Part shown: one piece after another, positions 7,962 through 15,996 of the stretch
Layout of the letters: each line of letters opens with the position of its first letter
Position numbering within the stretch: position 1 is the stretch's first letter
Assembly: GCA_028710605.1 (NCBI GenBank)
Contig: JAQTTU010000006.1
Span: 124,001 to 188,000 of the forward strand
From: Sideroxydans sp.
GTDB lineage: Bacteria > Pseudomonadota > Gammaproteobacteria > Burkholderiales > Gallionellaceae
Direction of reading: 5' to 3'
DNA length: 64,000 nucleotides
Position numbers and translations under genes: made by a program
The notes under the pieces: generated by a model
The model's input: only the letters and a program-made list of their open reading frames with translations
What the model was told of the DNA's origin: nothing
Database searches by the model: none

Positions 7962-8828
7962 TTAGGCAAACCGCCCGCTCCTGAAATCATCCAGCGCCCG
8001 ATGAATTTCTTCCTGCGTGTTCATCACGAACGGGCCGTATTGCACGATGGGTTCGTCCAGCGGTTTGCCCGCGATCAGGATCAGCCGCGCGTCTTCCGTT
8101 GCCGTCAGCGCGATGCCGTCCGCGCCTTGCGTGTTGCTCAAAATGCCCATGCGTTGCGCTTCCACCCGCGTGTCGCCGACCCGCACCGCGCCGCGATACA
8201 CGTAGATGAACGCGTTGTGCGTTTGCGCTATTTCGGTCGAAAAAGTTGCGCCCGCAGGCAGGTGAATATCGAGGTACAACGGCTCGGTGATTTCGCGCGT
8301 CATCGCGCCCACCACGCCGTGGCTGCTGCCCGCGATCACGCGCACGGTGGCTCCGTTTTGCGTCACATATTCCGGTATCGCCTCGCTTGGAAAATCCCTA
8401 TACCACGGCGCGGCCATTTTGGTCTGTGCGGGCAGGTTGAGCCAAAGCTGAAAACCTTCCATCACGCCTTCTTCCTGTTCCGGGATTTCGGAATGAATCG
8501 CGCCGCGCCCGGCGACCATCCATTGCATGCCGCCGTTTTGCAACAAGCCTTCGTGCCCCGCGCTGTCGCGGTGGCGCATGCGCCCGTGCAACATGTAGGT
8601 GATGGTCTCGAAACCGCGATGCGGATGGTCGGGAAAACCGGCGATGTAATCGTCCGGGTCGTCGCTGCCGAAAGCGTCCAGCATCAGGAAGGGATCGAGG
8701 CGGCGTTGCAGTTTGCCGGTGAGCACGCGCGTGAGACTCACGCCCGCGCCGTCCGAGGTGGCAACGCCTTGCACGATGCGTTCGATGCTGCGCGATTGGT
8801 GCAGGGTTGCTTGAGTGGCGGTATTCAC
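7962..8828 (-). CDS. Pirin family protein
   Basis: A two-domain cupin of 288 residues with the metal-binding pattern FPDHPHRGFETITYMLHGRM plus HRDS, and E in GRGAIHSEIP. These are the His-His-His-Glu ligands of bacterial pirins, some of which are quercetin 2,3-dioxygenases and others regulators. The C-terminal domain contains LILIAGKPLDEPIVQYGPFV. The start is GTG at 8828 with AAGGAG upstream. It is divergent from a LysR-type regulator 170 bases away, a frequent arrangement in which the regulator controls the pirin gene. Confidence 0.93.
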   Translation of the reverse strand: MNTATQATLHQSRSIERIVQGVATSDGAGVSLTRVLTGKLQRRLDPFLMLDAFGSDDPDDYIAGFPDHPHRGFETITYMLHGRMRHRDSAGHEGLLQNGGMQWMVAGRGAIHSEIPEQEEGVMEGFQLWLNLPAQTKMAAPWYRDFPSEAIPEYVTQNGATVRVIAGSSHGVVGAMTREITEPLYLDIHLPAGATFSTEIAQTHNAFIYVYRGAVRVGDTRVEAQRMGILSNTQGADGIALTATEDARLILIAGKPLDEPIVQYGPFVMNTQEEIHRALDDFRSGRFA

Positions 8829-8842
8829 GGCCTTCTCCTTTT

Positions 8843-8902
8843 TGTAGGTGCGAATTTATTCGCACGCATTTCGAATGGCGTGCGAATGAATTCGCACCTA
8901 CA
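8843..8902. repeat. Family A palindrome, copy 2
   Basis: TGTAGGTGCGAATTTATTCG and its inverse around GCATTTCGAATGGC. It lies between the divergent pirin and LysR starts. Confidence 0.95.
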
Positions 8903-8997
8903 GCCCCATTCGTTTTCTAAGTTGACTAAAGTTGTTGCATATTAGTCATCCCGTATTGATAGGTAAAGCCGCTAATACGAGATAGACTATCCCGCAA

Positions 8998-9906
8998 ATG
9001 GAACAAACCAATATCTCCGCCGACGACATGATTCTGTTCGCCACCATCGCTGAACAGGGCAGTCTAGTACGCGCCGCCGAGCTGCTGGGCATGCCCAAAG
9101 CCACGGTCTCGCGGCGCTTGAACAATCTGGAAGAGTTGCTGGAACAGCGCCTGTTGCTGCGCACCACGCGGCGGCTGACCATCACCGATTTCGGTCAGGA
9201 ATTTCTCGACCACAGCCGGCGCGTGGCGGAAGAAGTCGCCGCAGTGCAGGATTTTGTGCGCAGCCGCGATGTGCAACCGCGCGGTCGCTTGCGCATCACC
9301 ATGGCGGACGATTACGCCCGGCTACGCATGTCGCGCGCCATCGCCACCTTCATCGAAGCGTATCCCGAAATTCAAATCGACCTCGACCTGTCGTCGCGCC
9401 GCGTTGACCTGATCGGCGAGCGTTTCGATCTCGCCATCCGCATGGGCGAACTGGACAACGATGCCACGCTGGTGGCGCGCAAAATCGACGAGCAAACGTT
9501 CAGCCTGTACGCCAGCCCGATCTACCTCGCGCTGCATCCCGCGCCGCAACATCCCGACGATTTGATGCAGCATGTCGCCGTGCGCATGTTATCCACCGGC
9601 GGCACGGCGGTGCCGTGGAAACTCGCGCGCGGCAAAGAGGTTTGGGAGAACGTGCCACCCGGCAGACTCGCCATGAACTCGCCCAACGTCATCCAGCAAT
9701 TGCTGCTGGACGGCGCGGGCATCGGCGCGTTGCCGGATCACTCCGCGCTTGAAGATGTGCGCCAGAAACGCTTGGTGCGCGTGCTGCCCGACTGGTCGTT
9801 CCCCGTCATCCCCGCGTGGGCGGTGACTCCGATGCGGCGTTTTTTGCCCGCCAAGACGCGCGCGTTTCTGGATCATGTGGAACGGTTTTTAAAACAGGCA
9901 ACATGA
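8998..9906 (+). CDS. LysR-type transcriptional regulator
   Basis: The 302-residue protein has an N-terminal winged HTH (LFATIAEQGSLVRAAELLGM, then PKATVSRRLNNLEELLEQRL) and a C-terminal periplasmic-binding-protein-like effector domain starting near GRLRITMADDY. This is the standard LTTR architecture and length. Its close relatives act as activators of oxidoreductase or pirin genes. It is divergent from the pirin gene, which suggests it controls that gene. The inducer cannot be predicted. Confidence 0.93.
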   Translation: MEQTNISADDMILFATIAEQGSLVRAAELLGMPKATVSRRLNNLEELLEQRLLLRTTRRLTITDFGQEFLDHSRRVAEEVAAVQDFVRSRDVQPRGRLRITMADDYARLRMSRAIATFIEAYPEIQIDLDLSSRRVDLIGERFDLAIRMGELDNDATLVARKIDEQTFSLYASPIYLALHPAPQHPDDLMQHVAVRMLSTGGTAVPWKLARGKEVWENVPPGRLAMNSPNVIQQLLLDGAGIGALPDHSALEDVRQKRLVRVLPDWSFPVIPAWAVTPMRRFLPAKTRAFLDHVERFLKQAT

Positions 9907-9910
9907 TGGG

Positions 9911-9973
9911 AACGCCCGTCAATAGGCGATCTACGCATTTTTAATCGTGCAGATCGCCTATTGACGGGCATCT
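9911..9973. repeat. Family B inverted repeat, complete copy
   Basis: ACGCCCGTCAATAGGCGATC and GATCGCCTATTGACGGGCAT face each other across about 20 bases. This is the most complete copy in the window; degenerate or half copies are at 422, 2812, 34400, 41762, 56272 and 56675. Confidence 0.9.
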
Positions 9974-9997
9974 TCACGAGGTGCTGAATTGATCGCG

Positions 9998-10077
9998 TAG
10001 GATGGATGGAGCGCAGATACCCATCAATTTATTATTGACGTGGAATGATGGGTATCGCTGCGCTCCACCCATCCTAC
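9998..10077. repeat. Palindromic repeat with GTAGGATGG ends (family F)
   Basis: GTAGGATGGATGGAGCGCAG is inverted as CTGCGCTCCACCCATCCTAC, with a second inner pair ATACCCATCA/TGATGGGTAT. The only copy seen. It lies 14 bases after the ABC exporter's stop codon and may act as an RNA hairpin downstream of that gene. Confidence 0.85.
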
Positions 10078-10090
10078 CAAGCCACCCATC

Positions 10091-11809
10091 CTAAACCGCC
10101 TGCCAATTCAAAACCTCGCCCCGCTCCACCCGCACCACGCCGTCGATCAATCCCGACAATTCCTCGTGTCTATGCGTGACGATGAGCACGGTCATGCTGC
10201 CGTGCAGGGTGCGGATCGCGTCGAGCACGAGGCGTTGGTTGGCCGCGTCGAGCGCGCTGGTGGCTTCGTCGAGGATCAGCAGTTGCGGGTGACGCAGCAG
10301 CGCGCGCGCCAGCGCCAGACGCTGGCGTTCGCCGCCGGAGAGTTTGATGCCGCGTTCGCCGACTTCGGTTTCCAGTCCGTGCGGCAAGCGCTGCACCAGT
10401 TCGGTCAAGGCCGATTGCGCCAGCGCTTGCGCAATTTCGGCATCGTCAGGAACAGCATTGCCCCAGATCAAATTGTCTCGAACCGTGCCGTTCTGAATCA
10501 AGGTTTCCTGCGGGATGTAGGCGATGCTGCGCCGCCAACCGGAGAGTTGCGGCAACGCTGTGCCGTCGATCAAAATCGTGCCGCTGTCGGGTGAAAGCAG
10601 GCCGCTCAACAGATCGAGCAGCGTGGTTTTGCCCGAGCCCGAAACGCCGATGATGGCCGTGGTTTTTCGGGCGGGAATTACCAAGTGTTCGATGCGCAGT
10701 GAATGGTGCGATTGCGGGTGGCGGTAGCCGGCTTGCGCGAACGCGATGCCCTGTTTCAGCGAAATGGCGTTGCCGTCCGACGACACCGGATCGGGATGCG
10801 CTTCGCATGCCTCCACCATTTTGCGCCACGACGCAAACGCGGGCAGCATGTGCAGCAATTGCTGTTTGCCGCTTTGCAATTCGGACAGTTGCGGCAGCAT
10901 GCGCGAGAAAATGGCGACCATCACCAGCAAGTGCGCCGCCGACAATTTGAACCAGACCAGCGCCGCATAGCTGACGATGGACAGCGCCGCCGCACCGCCC
11001 ACGCGATACACCGCCTGCACCCGCGTGTTGACCTTGCGAAATTCGATTTGCCGCTGGCTGACTTGATCGACCTCGCGGTTGAAACGCAGCGCGTTGCCCG
11101 CTTCTTCGCCGTGAATTTTGATGAGCTTCATGGCGGAAAGAAATTCCTGTATCTGACCGAACATTTCCTTGTTCGATTTGCTCAACATCGCGCCGCTTTG
11201 CTTTGCCGTTTTATCCGCGCCGCGCAACAGCATCCACAGCGCAACGCCGGTCGCCAGCGCCAACAAGGTGAGCCACGTCGAAAGCCACAACGCCACGGCG
11301 AGATAGACGGACAGCATCACCACCACGGTAAACAAGCGCAGCAGGAAATACGTGCCCGCACTGATGCGCTGTACTTCGCCGGTCAACACGCTGGCCAGTT
11401 CGCCGCCGTGATGTCCGGTGAGAAAACTCCAGCGCGCGCGGGCGATGGCGGCATACAGCGTCTTGCGCAAATGGTCGCCGAAGCGCAGTTGCAATGTGTT
11501 CGACACGCGGTCTTTTAACAGCGACAACAGCGACTGCAAGGCGATCAGCGCGACAAAAACCAGCAGCGCGATTTCGATATTCCAGCTGATGCCGAACTGA
11601 GACAAAAGCTGATTGAGGCGAAGCAGCCAAGCCTGCTGCACGCCTTCCTGCCCCAGCACGCCCGCCAGCGACAGCAGCGGCAACAACATCAGCAGCCCAG
11701 CGCCTTCGGTGAGCGCTACGGCGAAATTCAGCGCAACCGCGCGGCGGATGGCAGAGGGATCGAAGCGCAGGAAGACGTGAAAATATTCTTTCATAGCGGG
11801 GTCATCCAT
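10091..11809 (-). CDS. ABC exporter, fused permease and ATPase
   Basis: The 572-residue half-transporter has six predicted membrane helices in residues 20-310 and an ATPase domain after about 350. The motifs are complete: Walker A GVSGSGKTT (388-396), LSGGERQRLALARALL, Walker B LLILDEATSALD and the switch histidine in VTHRH. It works as a homodimer in the inner membrane, exporting lipids, drugs or peptides. No C39 peptidase domain is present, so it would not process a leader itself. Its position at the edge of the RiPP-like island makes it a candidate product exporter, but this is inference. Start is ATG 11809 or 11794. Confidence 0.93.
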   Translation of the reverse strand: MDDPAMKEYFHVFLRFDPSAIRRAVALNFAVALTEGAGLLMLLPLLSLAGVLGQEGVQQAWLLRLNQLLSQFGISWNIEIALLVFVALIALQSLLSLLKDRVSNTLQLRFGDHLRKTLYAAIARARWSFLTGHHGGELASVLTGEVQRISAGTYFLLRLFTVVVMLSVYLAVALWLSTWLTLLALATGVALWMLLRGADKTAKQSGAMLSKSNKEMFGQIQEFLSAMKLIKIHGEEAGNALRFNREVDQVSQRQIEFRKVNTRVQAVYRVGGAAALSIVSYAALVWFKLSAAHLLVMVAIFSRMLPQLSELQSGKQQLLHMLPAFASWRKMVEACEAHPDPVSSDGNAISLKQGIAFAQAGYRHPQSHHSLRIEHLVIPARKTTAIIGVSGSGKTTLLDLLSGLLSPDSGTILIDGTALPQLSGWRRSIAYIPQETLIQNGTVRDNLIWGNAVPDDAEIAQALAQSALTELVQRLPHGLETEVGERGIKLSGGERQRLALARALLRHPQLLILDEATSALDAANQRLVLDAIRTLHGSMTVLIVTHRHEELSGLIDGVVRVERGEVLNWQAV

Positions 11810-11829
11810 AAAACCGCAGTTGAGGTGGT

Positions 11830-11889
11830 TGTAGGTGCGAATTCATTCGCACGCCCAACGAGTTATGTGCGAATAAATTCGCACCTACA
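11830..11889. repeat. Family A palindrome, copy 3
   Basis: TGTAGGTGCGAATTCATTCG and inverse arm around CCCAACGAGTTA. Sits between the ABC exporter start and the divergent hydroxylase gene. Confidence 0.95.
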
Positions 11890-12062
11890 AAGGCAGCGTA
11901 ACGCAGTGAATTTTTAAAGTATTCCTCTTCGGCTGCGTTTTCTGAATTATACAGAGGGCGAGAATTATCCATGCCGATATAAGCCGTGAGAGAATGCCGT
12001 CCGGTTGTATTTTTCCTCAGTGTTTGCCCGGCAGTCCGCACTTTCTTTGGAGGAGTTACATC

Positions 12063-12617
12063 GTGATACCGTCCGCTCTCCGTCTCCCCTTGAATTTCGA
12101 TGCCGCCCGCCTGCAAGCGGACTTGGCTCATCTGCAATCGCAGCAGTGGCTACCGCATTTCAACACGCGCATTTATGACGGCGACTGGAGCGGCTTGCCG
12201 TTGCGCGCCGTGCCCGGCAGCCCCATCCCGATGTACTCCGACCCTAACGCAACATCCTGGGAGGACACGCCGCTGCTGCAAAGCTGCGACTATTTCCCGG
12301 AAGTGCTGTCAGCTTTCCAATGCCCGTTGCTGGCGGTGCGCTTGCTGCGGCTGGGCGCGGGCTCGGTCATCAAGGAACATCGCGATCCCATGCTGAGCCC
12401 CGAAGACGGCGAGGTGCGCATCCATGTGGTGGTATCCACCAACCCCGATGTGGAATGCCGTATTGACGGTGTCAATCACCGCTGGGCGGCGGGCGAATGC
12501 TGGTACGGCAACTTCACCTTGCCGCACAGCTTTACCAACCGTGGCACAACCGAGCGCTTTCATATTGTGCTGGACTGCAAGGTGGATGATTGGCTGCGCG
12601 GCTTGCTGGAAGCCTGA
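12063..12617 (+). CDS. Aspartyl/asparaginyl beta-hydroxylase-like dioxygenase
   Basis: The protein of 184 residues begins at GTG 12063, chosen because a perfect GGAGGAG lies 8 bases upstream; an ATG at 11994 is open but has no such site. The AspH-type 2OG-Fe(II) fold shows an HRDPM iron motif (H-x-D), the VRIHVVVSTNPD strand, WYGNFTLPHSFTNRG with the distal His, and ERFHIVLDC. Family members hydroxylate Asp/Asn side chains of proteins or peptides. It is followed by a Nif11-like small protein, a sulfotransferase-like protein and a methyltransferase, all on the same strand. A peptide substrate encoded nearby is therefore plausible. Confidence 0.88.
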   Translation: MIPSALRLPLNFDAARLQADLAHLQSQQWLPHFNTRIYDGDWSGLPLRAVPGSPIPMYSDPNATSWEDTPLLQSCDYFPEVLSAFQCPLLAVRLLRLGAGSVIKEHRDPMLSPEDGEVRIHVVVSTNPDVECRIDGVNHRWAAGECWYGNFTLPHSFTNRGTTERFHIVLDCKVDDWLRGLLEA

Positions 12618-12655
12618 TTAAACAGGCTTCAAAATTCACCGCATTACATTGCTTA

Positions 12656-12714
12656 TGTAGGTGCGAATTTATTCGCACTTTCACGCTTCATGTGCGAATG
12701 AATTCGCACCTACA
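12656..12714. repeat. Family A palindrome, copy 4
   Basis: Arms TGTAGGTGCGAATTTATTCG and CGAATGAATTCGCACCTACA. Lies 28 bases before the Nif11-like gene, so it is transcribed if that gene belongs to the hydroxylase operon. Confidence 0.95.
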
Positions 12715-12742
12715 AATACCTCAACCGCGATTTTTTAGTTAA

Positions 12743-12961
12743 ATGACCGATACCAACGACGAAATTTTCAAAACCCTGCGCCAAGTTGTGCATGACGATC
12801 CCGCTTTGCAGGCGCGCCTGTTTGGCATGATCGATGCCAACGAATTCATCGTTGCCGTGCAACAACTGGCTCAATCCCAAGGTCTCGCGCCGCAAGCGGA
12901 GGAGGTGCGGCAAGCCCTGCGCGATGGTCGCAAGCTGTGGTCAGACAGGAAGCAGCCATGA
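12743..12961 (+). CDS. Nif11-like small protein
   Basis: The 72-residue protein is wholly helical and matches the Nif11 pattern: an N-terminal FKTLRQVVHDDPALQARLFG helix, a DANEFIVAVQQLAQSQGL helix and an AEEVRQALRDGR helix. Nif11 domains serve as leader regions of some RiPP precursors, but also occur as stand-alone proteins. Here the chain ends right after the domain (LWSDRKQP) with no glycine-bounded core, so a precursor role is unproven. It overlaps the next gene by four bases (ATGA) and sits in a hydroxylase-sulfotransferase-methyltransferase row. Confidence 0.7.
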   Translation: MTDTNDEIFKTLRQVVHDDPALQARLFGMIDANEFIVAVQQLAQSQGLAPQAEEVRQALRDGRKLWSDRKQP

Positions 12962-13932
12962 CTTTCGCCGGATGGATTCCGCTGTTTCTGTCTGCGCGCG
13001 GCGGCCAACCCCAAGTGGATTGGGGCTACATGGGACAAGAGCGGTTCACCGAACCGTTCTGCCATGAAACCTTGCACAAGCTCGTCGCCAGACCGTTCAA
13101 CCAAATGTTCCGCCAGCAAAGCGATTTGGATTTGCTGCGGGAGCGCGCGCACAGCCGTCTCGGTTTGCCGCTGCAAGGCATGGTGTTCCATATAAGCCGT
13201 TGCGGCTCGACACTGGCGGCGCAATGGCTGGCGGCGTTGACGGACAGCGTGGTGTTATCCGAACCCGAACCGCTGGACACTTTGCTGCAATGGCCTGCAC
13301 CCCATAGCGACGCAGAAACAATCCGCGCATTGCTCGCCGCGCTGGGACAGCCGCGCCGCGACAGCGACCGCAGCCTGTTCCTGAAAACCGATTGCTGGCA
13401 TACGTCGCATATCGACCGCCTGCTGAGTGCATTCCCCGACACACCGTGGATATTCCTGTACCGCGATCCGCTGGAAGTGCTGGTATCGCAACAGCGCATG
13501 CCGGGCTGGCATCTGGTGCCGGGTTCGATGAGCGGGCACGGGCTACGTCCGCCCGAGGAATTGATGTGCAACCCGCTGGGGCACGGCGCGTGGATTATGT
13601 CCGCCATTCTCAAGCAGGCCAGACAAGCCATGCAGCGCCACGGCAACGGGCTGCTGATGAATTATTCCGAATTGCCGGGAGCGCTGGAATCAAAACTGGC
13701 CGCGCACTTTGGCATTGATCTGGCTGCGCAAGACATGGCATCCCTGCATGCCGTAACCGGACGCAGCGCCAAACAGCGCCACGTGGCTTTTCAGCCCGAT
13801 GCCGCCGACAAACGCGCCGCCGCCGATGCGGTTGTTTTGGAACTGGCGGCACGCTGGTTGGATGAGCCATACCAAGCGTTGGAGCAAATGCGCAATGACA
13901 AGTCCCCTCTCCCGCAGGCGGGAGAGGGTTAG
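12958..13932 (+). CDS. Sulfotransferase-like P-loop protein
   Basis: The protein of 324 residues has the PAPS/nucleotide-binding loop FHISRCGSTLAAQWLA and a second motif WIFLYRDPLEVLVSQQ, the positions of the 5'- and 3'-phosphate binding sites of sulfotransferases. Start ATG 12958 overlaps the stop of the Nif11-like gene and has AGGAAG upstream. The last 8 residues (SPLPQAGEG) and the stop are read from a family D palindrome, so the original C-terminus has been replaced by repeat sequence. The acceptor is unknown. Pairing of AspH-type hydroxylases with this protein type suggests joint action on one substrate. Confidence 0.82.
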   Translation: MTFAGWIPLFLSARGGQPQVDWGYMGQERFTEPFCHETLHKLVARPFNQMFRQQSDLDLLRERAHSRLGLPLQGMVFHISRCGSTLAAQWLAALTDSVVLSEPEPLDTLLQWPAPHSDAETIRALLAALGQPRRDSDRSLFLKTDCWHTSHIDRLLSAFPDTPWIFLYRDPLEVLVSQQRMPGWHLVPGSMSGHGLRPPEELMCNPLGHGAWIMSAILKQARQAMQRHGNGLLMNYSELPGALESKLAAHFGIDLAAQDMASLHAVTGRSAKQRHVAFQPDAADKRAAADAVVLELAARWLDEPYQALEQMRNDKSPLPQAGEG

Positions 13933-14018
13933 GGTGAGGGTCGTTGCGCAATAATGTTTTGTTGTGAATCGCACAGACCCTCATCCCCAGCCCTTCTCCC
14001 GCCTGCGGGAGAAGGGAG
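13904..14018. repeat. Family D palindrome pair
   Basis: CCCTCTCCCGCAGGCGGGAGAGGG and CCCTTCTCCCGCCTGCGGGAGAAGGG: two hairpins about 60 bases apart. The first overlaps and ends the sulfotransferase-like gene. Confidence 0.92.
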
Positions 14019-14048
14019 CAAAACAAATTGTTATAGGAAATAACTGAC

Positions 14049-15137
14049 ATGCTCATTGAAGAAGTATCAATCAATCCGACTTCACTCACTGCAAACTCAT
14101 GCGACCCAGATGAACTGAAACGCCTCACCACGCAAATCCTTGATCCCAACAAAGAACTAAAAGACCTGATTCCCCAAGCGACAGCCTTGCGCGATTTGTT
14201 CGAGACGCGGACAAACTTTCGCACAGATACCGGGCAGGACATTGGTGCGGGACAGACCCGTCTGGAAAGCGGGCTGGCAATTTCGCCCGCGCTGGCCGCG
14301 ATGTGCATACGCGAACTGTTCAGAACGCTCGCCTTCATTCGTGGTTTGCATGAGGCAATCAACGATGCCGCTACTTCCCAGCGCCCGGTGCGCGTGCTGT
14401 ATGCCGGTTGCGGCCCTTACGCTTTGCTGGCCTTGCCACTAATGACTGTGCTGCCGCGCGAACGCGTCACGTTCACGCTGTTGGACATCCACGCAGAATG
14501 CCTGGACAAAGCCCGCGCGCTGATTGATTCGTTCGGCCTCAGCCATTTTGTGGACGAGTTCGTTTGCGCGGATGCGACGCGCCACCAAATTCCGAAAGAT
14601 AAGCTCCCCGGTGTCATCGTCAGCGAAACCATGGCGGTCGCGCTGCACAACGAGCCGCAGGTCACGATTGCCCGGCGTTTGCTGGCGCAAGCACCCGCCG
14701 CACTGATGGTGCCGCAGTCGGTGAGCATCGAGGTATGCATGATTAACTGGTCGCGCGAACATGTGTTCATGCCCGCCGATTTTGTCGGCGAATTTCCCGA
14801 ACCGGATCGGGACAGAATCTACCTCGGGAAAATCTTTGAACTGGATGCAGCCAACATCAAAGAATGGGAAGGCATCACGGGCGATACGCTCCCCGCAGGC
14901 ACTGTAAAAATACCTTTGCCGCTGGAGCGCAAATACAAGCCGTACCTGCTGACCAATATCGCGGTTTACGGTAAGAACCATCTGAAGAATTACGATTGCA
15001 GCCTAACCGTTCCGCAACGTTTGCGCGGCAAGATCGAGGCGGGAGATGAGTTGCAGTTTTACTACCAGCTTGGAAACAATCCGCAACTGAACTACGAGAT
15101 CGTAACCACCGTATCCGATCAGTACGCAGGCAAATAG
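14049..15137 (+). CDS. SAM-dependent methyltransferase-like protein
   Basis: A 362-residue protein with a Rossmann methyltransferase core in the middle: motif I VRVLYAGCGPYALLALPL, acidic strand VTFTLLDIHAECLDKARALI, then FVCADATRHQI and VIVSETMAVALHNEP. The last feature resembles the double-E loop region of PRMT-type enzymes. The N-terminal 100 residues are helical and the C-terminal 120 form a beta-rich extension, again PRMT-like in layout. I do not recognise a named family. AGGAAA lies before ATG 14049. Its 3' end overlaps the convergent sulfotransferase gene by 19 bases. Confidence 0.72.
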   Translation: MLIEEVSINPTSLTANSCDPDELKRLTTQILDPNKELKDLIPQATALRDLFETRTNFRTDTGQDIGAGQTRLESGLAISPALAAMCIRELFRTLAFIRGLHEAINDAATSQRPVRVLYAGCGPYALLALPLMTVLPRERVTFTLLDIHAECLDKARALIDSFGLSHFVDEFVCADATRHQIPKDKLPGVIVSETMAVALHNEPQVTIARRLLAQAPAALMVPQSVSIEVCMINWSREHVFMPADFVGEFPEPDRDRIYLGKIFELDAANIKEWEGITGDTLPAGTVKIPLPLERKYKPYLLTNIAVYGKNHLKNYDCSLTVPQRLRGKIEAGDELQFYYQLGNNPQLNYEIVTTVSDQYAGK

Positions 15138-15934
15138 CGTTTGCGCAATTTCTCCTCGTCAAAATCTTGAGGGTCATATCCGAGCCGTGTCGCGACCTCG
15201 ACAATTTCAGGATATTTTTGAATGTCCTGCGGATGCCACCACGAATCACAGAGGTAACGAAATTCGTCTTTGGCATTTTCGAGTTCCATGGCCACACCTC
15301 CCTGCTCGGCAAGCCCGATGAAACCCATCAGCTCCTGCAATGCCACGCCCTTAAACAGATCCTCAAAGCGCATACGCATCCAGGGCACACCGCCGGTTTC
15401 TTCCAGCCTCAACCCGAGCGCATTCACTTCCCCCCAGAAGAAAAGCGATTTCTCAAAAGGATTCATGTCCTCCCAAATCGCGCGGTATTGCGGGAAAGCC
15501 GTTCCTTCATCAAAAGGTGAAGCCAGAATTTTTTCTTTGAAATACGGCATGCCGGGAATCAGTGGCGGACAAAAAGCCCTATGGCTAACCCACGAGCAGG
15601 CAACCGGAACCGGATGGCGGACGAGATGCACGATTTTGATCCTGCCCGCAAAACGACGCAGCAGATAAGGCACTACGCCCCACGCGGGCCAGCCGCATTC
15701 GACATAGGATTTTTGCTTGAGGATTTCTTCGATCTTTTTGCAGTGCGCGAGGATTTCCGCCGCATTGCCGGTCTGCTCTGGATCGTTGCTTGCCAGCATC
15801 AACCTCGGGTAGTACCGGTCATGCAGCGGCTCATGTTCAACAACGGCTGTTTCGCCACAAGCCGCCTGCAAATTCGCAGCCAGCCATTGCGTGCCGCACC
15901 TGCCGGTAGATAGAAAAAAGGTAGCCGTAGTCAT
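15119..15934 (-). CDS. Sulfotransferase family protein
   Basis: The 271-residue protein has the nucleotide-binding loop FFLSTGRCGTQWLAANL at its N-terminus, and the second site IKIVHLVRHPVPVACSWVSH with the conserved Arg-His pair. It is of the small P-loop sulfotransferase type, unlike the classical YPKSGNTW protein encoded at 20205. CAGGAAC lies upstream of ATG 15934. It is the last gene of a four-gene minus-strand operon (GNAT, 2OG oxygenase, radical SAM, sulfotransferase). The acceptor is unknown and may be the product of those enzymes. Confidence 0.82.
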   Translation of the reverse strand: MTTATFFLSTGRCGTQWLAANLQAACGETAVVEHEPLHDRYYPRLMLASNDPEQTGNAAEILAHCKKIEEILKQKSYVECGWPAWGVVPYLLRRFAGRIKIVHLVRHPVPVACSWVSHRAFCPPLIPGMPYFKEKILASPFDEGTAFPQYRAIWEDMNPFEKSLFFWGEVNALGLRLEETGGVPWMRMRFEDLFKGVALQELMGFIGLAEQGGVAMELENAKDEFRYLCDSWWHPQDIQKYPEIVEVATRLGYDPQDFDEEKLRKRYLPAY

Positions 15935-15996
15935 GTCGGTTCCTGTCGGGATAAATTGAAGTCAAGGCAGCTTCTCCAGAAAGTTGCCGGTTGTAA

